A stretch of 36,464 bases of DNA from Ruminococcaceae bacterium UBA5396 (lineage in GTDB: Bacteria; Bacillota; Clostridia; Oscillospirales; Acutalibacteraceae), in assembly GCA_002410715.1 (NCBI GenBank), contig DHOG01000125.1, forward strand, positions 9,101-45,564. Reading direction: 5' to 3'. The position numbers and the translations under genes are program-made. How positions within the stretch are numbered: the stretch's first letter is position 1; each line of letters opens with the position of its first letter. Of this stretch, positions 17,717-25,332 are shown piece after piece. The notes below the pieces were generated by a model, which did not search any database, had not been told where the DNA came from, and saw only the letters and a program-made list of their open reading frames with translations.

Positions 17717-17744
17717 TGTGTGAAACGGCTGTTTTGGCTTCGGC

Positions 17745-17773
17745 TTTACATAGCCGTCAAAATATGTTAAAAT
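17745..17773 (+). promoter_or_regulatory. Sigma-A promoter for the 17860 gene
   Basis: TTTACA (17745-17750), 17 bases, TAAAAT (17768-17773). Confidence 0.55.
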
Positions 17774-17859
17774 CGTCTCTGTCGGATTTTGTGCAATGGC
17801 TGTAAAAGGCTTAATGAACATTTTCTTACAGGGTTCTGCTAGAAAGGAGTGGTCTAAAG

Positions 17860-18222
17860 ATGGATGAAAAGATAGAAAAAAAACAGAAAGATAAAGTTAC
17901 TCCTAAGAAAAATGAAGATGGTGACAAGGTGAATCGTTCCAAGAAACAGAAATTTCTGTTATATAAAGATAAGCCGTTGGTACGTTCGGAAAACATTCTT
18001 TATTACGGCAATATGAGCGAAAAATGTGTAGTTATGCTCCAGATATTGTCTACAAAGGATGTGGGAGATATGAAGATTGCAGATAAGGTTCAGGTTCAGC
18101 TCATGTCTACAGACCCTGATCTGCGTATGAAAGATAGAATTATGAAAAAAGCAGAGAGAAAAGGTTTATATAACGCCATGGATATCGGTGCAATATGGCT
18201 TCAACGCGCTCTTACTGAATAA
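17860..18222 (+). CDS. Small soluble protein of unknown function
   Basis: A 120-residue protein with a good ribosome site (AAAGGAG) before the ATG. The first 32 residues are almost all Lys, Asp, Glu and Asn and are likely disordered. A compact domain follows (about 33-120) with LLYKDKPLVRSENILYYG, MLQILSTKDVGDMKIADKV and GLYNAMDIGAIWLQRAL. I do not assign a family. It has its own promoter and is not in an operon. The acidic/basic tail plus small domain would fit a nucleic-acid or ribosome-associated protein, but nothing in the sequence proves this. Confidence 0.8.
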   Translation: MDEKIEKKQKDKVTPKKNEDGDKVNRSKKQKFLLYKDKPLVRSENILYYGNMSEKCVVMLQILSTKDVGDMKIADKVQVQLMSTDPDLRMKDRIMKKAERKGLYNAMDIGAIWLQRALTE

Positions 18223-18333
18223 CGCTTCATAATTACATTATCCCTGTGTCCGAGGTTACGCCCCGTCCGCAGGGATTGTCTATTATCTGAGGGCATCCGC
18301 TTTTTTAAATTTATTCTGCTATCTCATAAAGAC

Positions 18334-18359
18334 ATACTGATTATCATATAGATTAGTAT
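18334..18359. repeat. Short inverted repeat before the DUF4830-like gene
   Basis: ATACTGAT (18334-18341) and ATTAGTAT (18352-18359) are complementary at seven of eight positions, separated by 10 bases and about 25 bases upstream of the start codon. It could be an operator or chance AT-rich symmetry. Confidence 0.3.
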
Positions 18360-18382
18360 CAATAATACGGGGGAGTGGAATA

Positions 18383-18931
18383 ATGTTTGTCTATTCATTT
18401 AAGGCCTCAAAACGACAGATTATATCAATGATTCTGTGCGTTATTATGCTGATTGCCGTTTTGGTGGTTGCTATACTTTGGCCGTTTGGAAACGCGTCTG
18501 CCGAAACTTTTCAACCTGCAGGCGGAAGCACCAACGACGAGAGAATAGCATTTCTCACCGGTCTTGGGTATGAGATTGATTCTGGTTCGCCTACAGTAAA
18601 GGAGGTTCTTATACCGGACGAGTTTGATGATGTTTTTGAGAGATATAATCAAATACAGCAGGAAGCCGGTATGAATCTGAAAAACTATCACGGCAAACGC
18701 GTGAAATGCTGGACGTACCGTGTTTTGAATGTACCGGCACAGGGCGTGGTTCAGGCAAATCTTTTTATATACAAAAACAAAATCATTGGTGGGGATGTTT
18801 CATCGACTGCCTTGGACGGGTTTATGCACGGATTATTAAAATATAGTCGTGACAGTTATTCTACAACGGCTGGCCCAACATCTTCTGAAACTTCTTCGTT
18901 TACGACTTCTACCACCAACCACAAAAACTAA
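18383..18931 (+). CDS. Membrane-anchored DUF4830-like protein
   Basis: A 182-residue protein with an N-terminal membrane helix (about 13-34, IISMILCVIMLIAVLVVAIL). The exported domain (about 50-155) reads DERIAFLTGLGYEID, VLIPDEFDDVFERYNQIQ and NLKNYHGKRVKCWTY. That is the pattern I associate with DUF4830 proteins of Clostridia. A Ser/Thr-rich tail (about 160-182) ends the protein. The function is unknown. It is preceded by a gap of 160 bases and followed by rsuA on the same strand. Confidence 0.75.
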   Translation: MFVYSFKASKRQIISMILCVIMLIAVLVVAILWPFGNASAETFQPAGGSTNDERIAFLTGLGYEIDSGSPTVKEVLIPDEFDDVFERYNQIQQEAGMNLKNYHGKRVKCWTYRVLNVPAQGVVQANLFIYKNKIIGGDVSSTALDGFMHGLLKYSRDSYSTTAGPTSSETSSFTTSTTNHKN

Positions 18932-18969
18932 GTATTTATGATGTCTAATGTGAAAGGAATCGTTTATTG

Positions 18970-19698
18970 ATGGTACTGAGACTGGATCGGATATTGTCTT
19001 CACAGGGCATTGCAACGCGAAAGACAGCACATCATCTGATTCGCAGCGGGAAAGTAATGATTGACGGATTGGTCATCTGTGACCCATCCCAAAAGATAAA
19101 TCCCAGTCTTTGTGAAATCTCGGTTAATGGCAATATTATACGTTACAGCCGCTATATCTATATCATGATGAACAAGCCCGCAGGTTATTTGTGCGTTTCG
19201 CGCGATCCAAAGGCCCCGACAGTTATTGATTTGCTTCCTGAAACCATGAGGAGGCCGGGGCTTTTTCCAGCGGGAAGACTGGACAAAGATACCGTCGGGC
19301 TTGTAATTATTACTGATGACGGTGATTTTGCTCATAGGATGCTCTCACCCAAAAATAATGTTGTTAAAAGGTACCGGGCAATTATTGATAATCCCATCGG
19401 GGACAAGGAGATTGCTGTGTTTGCTAATGGGACATGCCTTAGGGACGGAACGGTCTGCCGCCCGGCTGAGTTGCGGATTATCAAGGCTTGCACAGATACG
19501 CATGAAGGGAATCAGCTTGTAGAAGTTGCAACAACAGAGGGAAGATACCATCAGGTAAAAAGAATGTTTGGGGCTGTCAAAAGCACCGTTTTGTGGCTCA
19601 AACGCATTTCTATCGGCAATTTAAAACCGATTCCTGATTTAAAGGAAGGGGGCTACCGAGAACTGACGCAGAATGAAATTGATTTAATATTTGAGTAG
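18970..19698 (+). CDS. rsuA: 16S rRNA pseudouridine synthase, RsuA family
   Basis: An S4 domain (residues 2-45, LRLDRILSSQGIATRK and SGKVMIDGLVI) is followed by an RsuA/RluB-type catalytic domain. GRLDKDTVGLVIITDDG carries the catalytic aspartate (D105 counted from the ATG at 18970). TEGRYHQVKRMFGAV is the RsuA-like C-terminal signature and favours the 16S enzyme (position 516) over RluB. An in-frame TTG at 18967 is eight bases from AAAGGA and is an equally good start. Length of about 242 is normal. Confidence 0.9.
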   Translation: MVLRLDRILSSQGIATRKTAHHLIRSGKVMIDGLVICDPSQKINPSLCEISVNGNIIRYSRYIYIMMNKPAGYLCVSRDPKAPTVIDLLPETMRRPGLFPAGRLDKDTVGLVIITDDGDFAHRMLSPKNNVVKRYRAIIDNPIGDKEIAVFANGTCLRDGTVCRPAELRIIKACTDTHEGNQLVEVATTEGRYHQVKRMFGAVKSTVLWLKRISIGNLKPIPDLKEGGYRELTQNEIDLIFE

Positions 19699-19867
19699 CA
19701 AAGCACTTTTTTGTGTATTTTGACATTGGATAAAATATATAAACTGTCTTATCAATCTTTGTTGATTAAAAGCATGGTTAACTTGAGAGAAATCTGTTAT
19801 ATTATTGATAGATGGATTTTGATGAATGCAAAAAGTCAACCGTTTGCTAATTTTGGGAGGTTTTTTC

Positions 19868-21010
19868 ATGGCTAGTTTATCACTTAAAAGTATTTACAAA
19901 AAGTATCCAGGCGGAGTCCTTGCGGTTTCGGATTTCAACCTTCAAATCAAGGATAAAGAGTTTATTATTCTTGTTGGCCCTTCTGGATGCGGTAAATCCA
20001 CCACACTTCGTATGATTGCCGGGCTGGAGGAGATTACTGACGGAGAGCTCTACATCGGCGATAAGCTGGTTAATGATGTTGCTCCTAAGGATCGCGATAT
20101 TGCGATGGTGTTCCAGAACTACGCACTTTATCCACATATGACAGTGTTTGAAAACATGGCTTTCGGGCTTAAGCTCCGCAAAACGCCCAAGGACGAGATT
20201 AAACGCCGTGTAGAAGAGGCCGCACGAATTTTGGACATAGCGCACCTGCTTGACAGAAAGCCAAAGGCTTTGTCAGGCGGTCAGCGTCAGCGAGTTGCTT
20301 TGGGTCGTGCAATTGTTCGTGAACCCAAGGTTTTCCTTCTCGACGAACCTCTTTCAAACTTGGACGCCAAACTCCGGGCTCAGATGAGAACAGAGCTTTC
20401 GAAGCTTCATAAGAAACTGGGTACTACATTTATTTATGTTACTCACGACCAGACAGAAGCTATGACCATGGCTGATCGTATCGTGGTTATGAAAGACGGT
20501 CTTATTCAGCAGGTTGATTCTCCCCAAACTTTGTATGATCTTCCTGTTAATATGTTTGTTGCAGGCTTTATCGGCAGTCCGCAGATGAACTTCATTGATT
20601 CGGTGCTGCTCAAGAAAGGTGACGATCTCTTTGTTGAGTTTGGATCTGAGGATACAAAGACAACTCGCGGCACCAAATATCAGATTAAGCTACCTGCTTC
20701 TAAGAACGCAAAGGGTGTACTTGACGAATATATTGACAAGGAAATCATTGTAGGTATTCGTCCTGAGGATGTTCATGACGAACCCCGCTACCTCGAAGCT
20801 ATGCCTGACTGCATTATCAAGGCGGATATTGAAGTTACAGAAAAAATGGGATCTGAGACCTATCTGTACTTTAACACCGAGGGATATAGTTTCACTGCTC
20901 GTGTCGAGCCAACTTCTGTTGCACGTCCCGGTGATAAGATTGATGTTGTTATCGATAACAACAAGATTCATATTTTTGACAAGGAAACAGAACGCTCAAT
21001 CTGTAACTAA
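19868..21010 (+). CDS. Sugar ABC importer ATPase, MsmK/UgpC/MalK type (orphan)
   Basis: A 380-residue carbohydrate-importer ATPase. Walker A is GPSGCGKST (37-45), signature [14 protein letters not shown] (135-148) and Walker [13 protein letters not shown] (155-166). The C-terminal TOBE/OB regulatory domain (about 235-380, with GIRPEDV) is typical of MalK, UgpC and MsmK. The start is the ATG at 19868, after GGGAGG; the frame is open further upstream. No permease or sugar-binding gene is adjacent. That is the pattern of the shared MsmK-like ATPase that energises several sugar importers encoded elsewhere. Two hairpins follow. Confidence 0.92.
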   Translation: MASLSLKSIYKKYPGGVLAVSDFNLQIKDKEFIILVGPSGCGKSTTLRMIAGLEEITDGELYIGDKLVNDVAPKDRDIAMVFQNYALYPHMTVFENMAFGLKLRKTPKDEIKRRVEEAARILDIAHLLDRKPKALSGGQRQRVALGRAIVREPKVFLLDEPLSNLDAKLRAQMRTELSKLHKKLGTTFIYVTHDQTEAMTMADRIVVMKDGLIQQVDSPQTLYDLPVNMFVAGFIGSPQMNFIDSVLLKKGDDLFVEFGSEDTKTTRGTKYQIKLPASKNAKGVLDEYIDKEIIVGIRPEDVHDEPRYLEAMPDCIIKADIEVTEKMGSETYLYFNTEGYSFTARVEPTSVARPGDKIDVVIDNNKIHIFDKETERSICN

Positions 21011-21023
21011 TATGAACAATTAA

Positions 21024-21051
21024 GAAAGCACTGCAATTTTGCAGTGCTTTC
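21024..21051. terminator. First hairpin after the sugar ATPase gene
   Basis: A 13-bp perfect stem (21024-21036 and 21039-21051) without a long T run of its own. It stands just before a stronger terminator. Confidence 0.55.
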
Positions 21052-21060
21052 ACATTGTCA

Positions 21061-21101
21061 AAACCCCACTTTACTGCAAGCGAAAAGTGGGGTTTCTTTT
21101 T
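21061..21101 (+). terminator. Strong intrinsic terminator
   Basis: Arms AAACCCCACTTT (21061-21072) and AAAGTGGGGTTT (21084-21095), then C and a run of T. It ends the transcript of the sugar ATPase gene. Confidence 0.9.
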
Positions 21102-21119
21102 TTAAAAATAAAACGGCAT

Positions 21120-21199
21120 AAAAAAGAGCGTATCCTTACGCCCGCATGGCTAGCTATTCAGGTTCATGGCGGTGTCCTATGCTATTGCATAGGGCACCG
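21120..21199 (-). terminator. Hairpin plus terminator downstream of the small membrane protein gene
   Basis: On the minus strand a 13-bp stem (21199-21187 with 21182-21170, one wobble pair) is followed about 30 bases later by a 7-bp stem GGGCGTA/TACGCTC (21143-21126) and six T. The second hairpin is the likely terminator of the 21209-21514 gene. The first may be part of the 3' UTR or of a small RNA. Confidence 0.55.
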
Positions 21200-21208
21200 T
21201 TTCAAAAT

Positions 21209-21514
21209 TCATTTTTTCTTCTTTTTGTCAGATGGGGTTTCATCCGGTTTATATTTACCCAAGATCAGATCGCACAATAAGGCAGAAACAATTCCGCCTG
21301 CCAGAATCACCGGAGCGATTTCCAGAGCTGATTGATAATAACGTACGCTCATTAAATAATCAGAAGTATATGGGGCTATCAAGTATATAACGGCGGCAAA
21401 AAGATACAGCAAGGCTGAAAATTGTGCTGAACCGTGTATAACATCCTTTGAAAACTTATGTAAATGAAGTAGCTGCTTTAAAGTATTAAGCAGACTAATG
21501 ATGTCGTTAATCAT
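21209..21514 (-). CDS. Small two-helix membrane protein of unknown function
   Basis: A 101-residue protein with two membrane helices (about 30-48, FSALLYLFAAVIYLIAPYT, and about 65-84, IAPVILAGGIVSALLCDLIL). An amphipathic N-terminal helix precedes them and a lysine-rich tail (SDKKKKK) ends the protein. I assign no family. The ATG is 14 bases from AAAGGA, a longer gap than usual, and that ribosome site lies in a hairpin-forming element also found before cmk. The 5' leader, from a possible promoter at 21800-21828, would be nearly 280 bases long and rich in structure. The isolated position and this leader make the gene more interesting than its size suggests. Confidence 0.7.
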   Translation of the reverse strand: MINDIISLLNTLKQLLHLHKFSKDVIHGSAQFSALLYLFAAVIYLIAPYTSDYLMSVRYYQSALEIAPVILAGGIVSALLCDLILGKYKPDETPSDKKKKK

Positions 21515-21524
21515 GTTAAAATTT

Positions 21525-21564
21525 CATGTCCTTTCCGAGTTTTATGCCAAAAGGACATAAAACC
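21525..21564 (-). repeat. Ribosome-site hairpin element, copy 1
   Basis: Read on the minus strand this stretch begins with GGTTTTATGTCC and ends with GGAAAGGACATG. Two folds compete. GTTTTATG can pair with CATAAAAC (21546-21539 region), which leaves AAAGGA free. Alternatively ATGTCCTTT can pair with AAAGGACAT (21558-21550 with 21534-21526), which covers the ribosome site. About 35 of 41 positions match copy 2 before cmk. Confidence 0.6.
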
Positions 21565-21731
21565 TCTTGAAAAGGGCGCTATTCATCATGGAAAACGTCG
21601 GTCGCCCTTTCTGACCGATGAGTCCATCTCCATAACGGAGATTTCAATAGTACGGATGCCGCTTACATTTTAGGGGATCGGTAAGTGTTTTTTATTGCGT
21701 AATATATTTTTCACGCCATCCCCCCGTTATG
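21526..21731. other. Structured intergenic region, possible leader RNA or small RNA
   Basis: This fills most of a 357-base gap without genes (21515-21871). Complementary segments nest as a three-way junction: CATAACGG (21631-21638) with CCGTTATG (21724-21731), GGATG (21654-21658) with CATCC (21717-21721), CTTAC (21662-21666) with GTAAG (21681-21685), and GCGT (21697-21700) with ACGC (21713-21716). A second domain pairs ATGGA (21588-21592) with TCCAT (21623-21627) and CGGTC (21599-21603) with GACCG (21613-21617). Its loop GCCCTTT (21604-21610) can pair with AAAGGGC (21571-21577) as a pseudoknot. The strand is uncertain. A minus-strand leader for the 21209-21514 gene fits the promoter and the terminal ribosome-site hairpin. 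A plus-strand RNA fits the T run at 21688-21693 and one G-U pair. Confidence 0.5.
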
Positions 21732-21743
21732 TCGATCCATTTG

Positions 21744-21752
21744 TGCTATAAT
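21744..21752 (+). promoter_or_regulatory. Extended -10 promoter for the isomerase gene
   Basis: TGCTATAAT combines an extended TGN with a perfect TATAAT (21747-21752). No good -35 is visible. Transcription would begin near 21759, downstream of the structured region. Confidence 0.5.
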
Positions 21753-21799
21753 ATTCTTGTTGCCGGAATTACAGATCATGTGTTTCAATATGTGTTTTA

Positions 21800-21828
21800 A
21801 GTATAACATAGCAGACTCTTAGTAAACA
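21800..21828 (-). promoter_or_regulatory. Possible promoter of the structured leader
   Basis: On the minus strand TGTTTA (21828-21823), 17 bases, TATACT (21805-21800). It would start a transcript near 21793 that reads through the structured region into the 21209-21514 gene. Confidence 0.4.
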
Positions 21829-21871
21829 ATGCAAAAATATTGGTATATCAAGTGACGAACGGAGGGGTTCT

Positions 21872-22672
21872 ATGACCATTGGGGCGTCAACATCAAATCT
21901 GTATCCAATGAATACCGAGGACGCATTAAACGTACTTTTAAAAGCAGGGTTTAAAACGATAGAGATTTTTATTAACACTGTATCGGAAACAACAGCGAAA
22001 TTTGCACGTCAGCTGAGGCGAAGTGCTGATGAATATGGTGCATGTATAAAGTCACTTCACTCCTATAATTCAATCAGTGATGCTTACATATTGTTTTCGG
22101 ATTATGCAAGAAGATTACAAGACGGCATGGCGCATCTTGAACGTGTATTTGAATCTGCAAATATTATGGGCGCCTCTTTTGTAGTAATTCATGGTGACAG
22201 GCCGGGGGGGCCCTTGTCCAATAAAGAGTCGATTCTACGATACGAAAAACTTTTTGATTTAGGACAAAAGAGCGGAATCACTTTGTTGCAGGAAAATGTA
22301 GTAAATTATAGATCTGCGGATCTTTCTTACCTGAGAGATATGCGCAATATTCTTGGAGAAAAAGCACAGTTTGTCTTTGATATTAAACAAAGCAGACGCT
22401 GTGGGCTAAGTGCTTTCGAGGTAATATCTGCTATGGCGGGTGGAATCAGACATGTACATATAAGTGATAGTAATAAGAGTTCTGATTGTATTGTACCCGG
22501 CAGGGGCGAATTGGATTATAAATTGATTTTTAATAAGCTGATGGAAACGGGATTTGATGGTGATGTCATAATCGAATTATACCGAAACAACTATAATGAC
22601 ATATCTGACCTTGTCAAAGGCTGCATTTTTTTACAAAATCTCGATTACAAAAAGTTTAATAAAAAAACATAA
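21872..22672 (+). CDS. Sugar phosphate isomerase/epimerase-like TIM barrel
   Basis: A 266-residue protein of the xylose isomerase-like TIM-barrel (AP endonuclease 2) superfamily. The expected metal and catalytic positions are E31, H63 (SLHSYN), H107 (VIHGD), E141 (LLQENV), D170 (FVFDIKQS), H196 (HVHISDS) and E235 (IIELY), with PGRGELDY before the last helix. The fold and metal site are clear, but the substrate is not: relatives include hydroxypyruvate, inosose and tagatose-type enzymes. GGAGGGG lies just before the ATG. It is a single gene, with no sugar operon around it. Confidence 0.85.
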   Translation: MTIGASTSNLYPMNTEDALNVLLKAGFKTIEIFINTVSETTAKFARQLRRSADEYGACIKSLHSYNSISDAYILFSDYARRLQDGMAHLERVFESANIMGASFVVIHGDRPGGPLSNKESILRYEKLFDLGQKSGITLLQENVVNYRSADLSYLRDMRNILGEKAQFVFDIKQSRRCGLSAFEVISAMAGGIRHVHISDSNKSSDCIVPGRGELDYKLIFNKLMETGFDGDVIIELYRNNYNDISDLVKGCIFLQNLDYKKFNKKT

Positions 22673-22837
22673 TAAAAAATTGTTATTGTCATAAATATAG
22701 ATTAAATTATGTGCTTATTGTCAACATATAGAATATTATGTGTTTTAACGTGCTAAAATAATTAGATTTGATGAAAAAAGGCGAACGAATTAGGAGCATT
22801 TTTCCCTAAAATATTATTATAATCTTACAATAATATA

Positions 22838-22865
22838 TTGACACTTCTTTAAATACTGTTATAAT
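22838..22865 (+). promoter_or_regulatory. Consensus sigma-A promoter before the DUF6514-like gene
   Basis: Perfect TTGACA (22838-22843), 16 bases, perfect TATAAT (22860-22865), with TG one base before the -10. A hairpin (22870-22881 with 22891-22902) starts at the predicted first transcribed bases and may protect the 5' end. Confidence 0.85.
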
Positions 22866-22931
22866 ATCTCTATACTTTGTGATGTTTAACCACAAAATAT
22901 AGAATTTTAAATTTAGAGAGGTGGAGCAGAT

Positions 22932-23219
22932 ATGAATCAGGTTCGGGTGAAAACACGGGACCCTATTTCGGTATGCGTTTTTAAAACCGAAATAATATCA
23001 AGTTTGACATGGGATGATGAAAACTGCCGAGAGGCAACAGTGTGGGGACTGAGAGTTTCATTTACCGACGGGAAGATTGTTGAATTACCGGACTTATGCC
23101 CAAAGCAGTCGGATGTTGAGGAGCTAAAAATCAAACTGGATGGTGCAGTACTGCGCTCCGACTTTCTTTCTGACATAGTGGATGATTATTTAGGATACAT
23201 ATATGGACTACCTTTTTAA
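22932..23219 (+). CDS. Small protein, DUF6514-like
   Basis: A 95-residue soluble protein. TVWGLRVSFTDGKIVELPDLC, followed by a helix and LRSDFLSDIVDDYLGY, resembles the small DUF6514 proteins of Clostridia, in which a short beta hairpin is followed by a VVEDFL-type end. No function is known. GAGAGGTGGAG precedes the ATG, and the promoter is close to consensus, so strong expression is likely. The gene stands alone before nrdR. Confidence 0.7.
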   Translation: MNQVRVKTRDPISVCVFKTEIISSLTWDDENCREATVWGLRVSFTDGKIVELPDLCPKQSDVEELKIKLDGAVLRSDFLSDIVDDYLGYIYGLPF

Positions 23220-23325
23220 CATATCGGACAAGTTAATGCCCTCAGTAAATCTTGCACATTTCGAATGGCTGTGCTATACTTAAAATTAGGTAAGTAAAAT
23301 ATAAAAGATCGCCGGAGTGATTCAT

Positions 23326-23778
23326 ATGAAATGCCCGTATTGCGGTTATACAGAAAGCAAGGTTATCGACTCACGCCCGACTGACGAGGGATCACGCATA
23401 CGACGTCGCCGTGAATGCTTGAATTGTGCAAAGCGATTTACTACATATGAGATTGTTGAGAACTTACCCATTGTTGTTGTTAAAAAGGATAAATCAAGAG
23501 AAACTTTTGATCGTAGCAAGCTGTTAAACGGAATGCTACGCGCCTGTGAAAAGCGTCCGGTTTCAATCCAGACACTTGAAAAAGCGGTAGATGATATCGA
23601 ATTAAGTATTCAAAATTCCCTTGATCGTGAGGTTACATCATTTCGTGTTGGTGAATATGCGATGGAAAAGCTGAAGGCAATTGACGAAATTGCCTATGTT
23701 CGTTTTGCATCGGTATACAGACAGTTTCAAGATATAACAAGCTTTAGAGATGAGATAAATAGGCTGCTTCCGAAATAG
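23326..23778 (+). CDS. nrdR: Transcriptional repressor NrdR
   Basis: A 150-residue nucleotide-sensing repressor of ribonucleotide reductase genes. The zinc ribbon uses C3, C6, C31 and C34 (MKCPYCGY and CLNCAKRF). The basic loop SRIRRRRE follows, and the ATP cone runs from about residue 47 to 137 ([16 protein letters not shown]). The ATG at 23326 gives the family's usual N-terminus; an in-frame GTG at 23317 overlaps the ribosome site. No ribonucleotide reductase gene and no clear NrdR box pair were seen nearby. Confidence 0.96.
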   Translation: MKCPYCGYTESKVIDSRPTDEGSRIRRRRECLNCAKRFTTYEIVENLPIVVVKKDKSRETFDRSKLLNGMLRACEKRPVSIQTLEKAVDDIELSIQNSLDREVTSFRVGEYAMEKLKAIDEIAYVRFASVYRQFQDITSFRDEINRLLPK

Positions 23779-23792
23779 TTTATACTAATTTT

Positions 23793-23820
23793 ACCGATGG
23801 ATTTGTCTGTCGGTTTTTTA
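23793..23820 (+). terminator. Intrinsic terminator after nrdR
   Basis: ACCGA (23793-23797) pairs with TCGGT (23810-23814). Inner wobble and Watson-Crick pairs close on a TTTG loop, and TTTTTTA follows. Confidence 0.75.
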
Positions 23821-23850
23821 TTTGCAACAAAGCCTTTCATAAATACGCAT

Positions 23851-23886
23851 ATACTTTGGATTCTTACACAAAATAATCCAAAGTAT
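23851..23886. repeat. Perfect 12-bp inverted repeat before the oxidoreductase gene
   Basis: ATACTTTGGATT (23851-23862) and AATCCAAAGTAT (23875-23886) are perfect inverted copies with a 12-base spacer. They start inside a possible -10 (TATACT, 23850-23855) and lie 35 bases before the TTG start. No T run follows, so an operator is more likely than a terminator. Confidence 0.5.
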
Positions 23887-23920
23887 AGGGCATTAATGTA
23901 TTTTGGAAGGATGAAGTAAA

Positions 23921-25171
23921 TTGATTACAAAGGCTACAGAACAGTTTTTTTGGACAAGTGTAAATCCGGTACCCGTTCAGTACCCTTGGCTTACCGAAAA
24001 CCTAGATTGTGAAATAGCGATAATTGGAGGAGGCGTAACGGCGGCTCTGTGCGCCCTTCGTTTTTCGGAAGCTGGTTATGATACTGTTTTGTTAAGCGCA
24101 TCACCGATTGGGTTTGGCGGTACCGCAGCTTCCAGCGGCATGATGAGTATTGACGGAGAACAGTGTATTGCAACACTTGTTGATAAAATCGGTGCAGACA
24201 GAGCAATGATGGCGGTCGAATTGATGATACAGGCGATAAACAATATTGAACAGCTATGCAACAGCTTTAATGTTGATTGCGGATATAAACGGATGGATAG
24301 CCTGAGATTTGCCGAAGATGTAAAATATGGCGAAATGTTGCGCCGCGAATATGCCATGAGGATGCATAACGGAATCAACGCTCAGTTGCTGACCAACTTG
24401 AACGCGGTTGAATATTTTACATTTCCTATGGAAGCAGGCGTGTATTCGGAGGGGGTTGGGGCTCAGATTGATCCATATCGATTTGTTCATGCCGTTACCT
24501 CTGCGGCTGTAGGACAGGGTGTGAGAGTGTATGAAAATACTGCAGTGAACGCGATTGACAAAGAAAACAGTGGATATATAACACTGGACTGCGACCGAGA
24601 ACGTCATGTGCGCTGTAAATATGTAGTGGTTGCTGCCGGTATAGATACAGAGAAGCAATGCGGAGGTCTTGACAGAGCCGCTACAGTATGTACGGTAATA
24701 ACCGAGCCTATATCGGATTTTTCCGGATGGAGAGGGCCATGCCTAATTCATCGTGAAGGATCTCCTACAGTGTTTATGACAGTGACGCCTGACAGCCGTA
24801 TCTTGATTGGAGGGATTGCAGGTTCTTCTATTCTTGATAACAGTTATGTCTCGCGGGTGCTTGATTTAATACCGATTACTGAAAAAAGGTATGAGCAGCT
24901 GGAGAAACGACTTCACTCCATGTTTCCTGCGATCAGGAATATAACGGTTGAATATGTTTATACCTCCAGAAACGGCCGCACTGACGATGGACTACCTGTT
25001 TTAGGCCGCAAACCGGATGATGAGCGGGTTGCATATGCGCTTTGTTGTGGTGATGATGGCCTATTGTATTCGGAAATTGCAAGTCGTCTGCTTCTTGAAC
25101 AATATCAGGGTAAGGCAAACCAGCAGCTTGGACTATTTTCACCCGGCCGTGAATGGCGGATTCACCATTGA
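23921..25171 (+). CDS. FAD-dependent oxidoreductase (DAO family)
   Basis: A 416-residue flavoprotein of the D-amino-acid-oxidase/glycine-oxidase superfamily. An N-terminal stretch ending in YPWLTENLDCEIA leads to the FAD-binding GGGVTA (36-41) and a following acidic/hydrophobic strand. IGFGGTAASSGMMS binds the flavin phosphates. VVVAAGIDTE is the second FAD contact, and SRNGRTDDGLPVLG is the C-terminal FAD signature of the family. The start is TTG at 23921, nine bases after AAGGA. The Rieske domain found on some homologues is absent. The substrate is unknown. It is flanked by a terminator on each side, so it is transcribed alone. Confidence 0.87.
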   Translation: MITKATEQFFWTSVNPVPVQYPWLTENLDCEIAIIGGGVTAALCALRFSEAGYDTVLLSASPIGFGGTAASSGMMSIDGEQCIATLVDKIGADRAMMAVELMIQAINNIEQLCNSFNVDCGYKRMDSLRFAEDVKYGEMLRREYAMRMHNGINAQLLTNLNAVEYFTFPMEAGVYSEGVGAQIDPYRFVHAVTSAAVGQGVRVYENTAVNAIDKENSGYITLDCDRERHVRCKYVVVAAGIDTEKQCGGLDRAATVCTVITEPISDFSGWRGPCLIHREGSPTVFMTVTPDSRILIGGIAGSSILDNSYVSRVLDLIPITEKRYEQLEKRLHSMFPAIRNITVEYVYTSRNGRTDDGLPVLGRKPDDERVAYALCCGDDGLLYSEIASRLLLEQYQGKANQQLGLFSPGREWRIHH

Positions 25172-25187
25172 TTTTATTCAGCTATGG

Positions 25188-25215
25188 TGAGACTATGGTT
25201 TTAATCATGGTCTCA
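25188..25215 (+). terminator. Intrinsic terminator after the oxidoreductase gene
   Basis: TGAGACTATG (25188-25197) pairs with CATGGTCTCA (25206-25215) with one wobble, followed by TTTGTATTT. Confidence 0.75.
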
Positions 25216-25332
25216 TTTGTATTTATATCCTCATTCAACGGTTCCATCTTAAAGTCCGATTTTTAAGTTAAATCTCTTGCAATTTTCACCCAATGCAATT
25301 AAAATAGGACTGTGTGAAATGAGGTGACCGGA

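Noticed and set aside
21588..21640. Hammerhead ribozyme or M-box riboswitch in the structured region
   Set aside because: GATGAGTCC and CTCCNNNNNGGAG recall pieces of these RNAs, but the hammerhead core CTGATGA and the conserved M-box core are not present.
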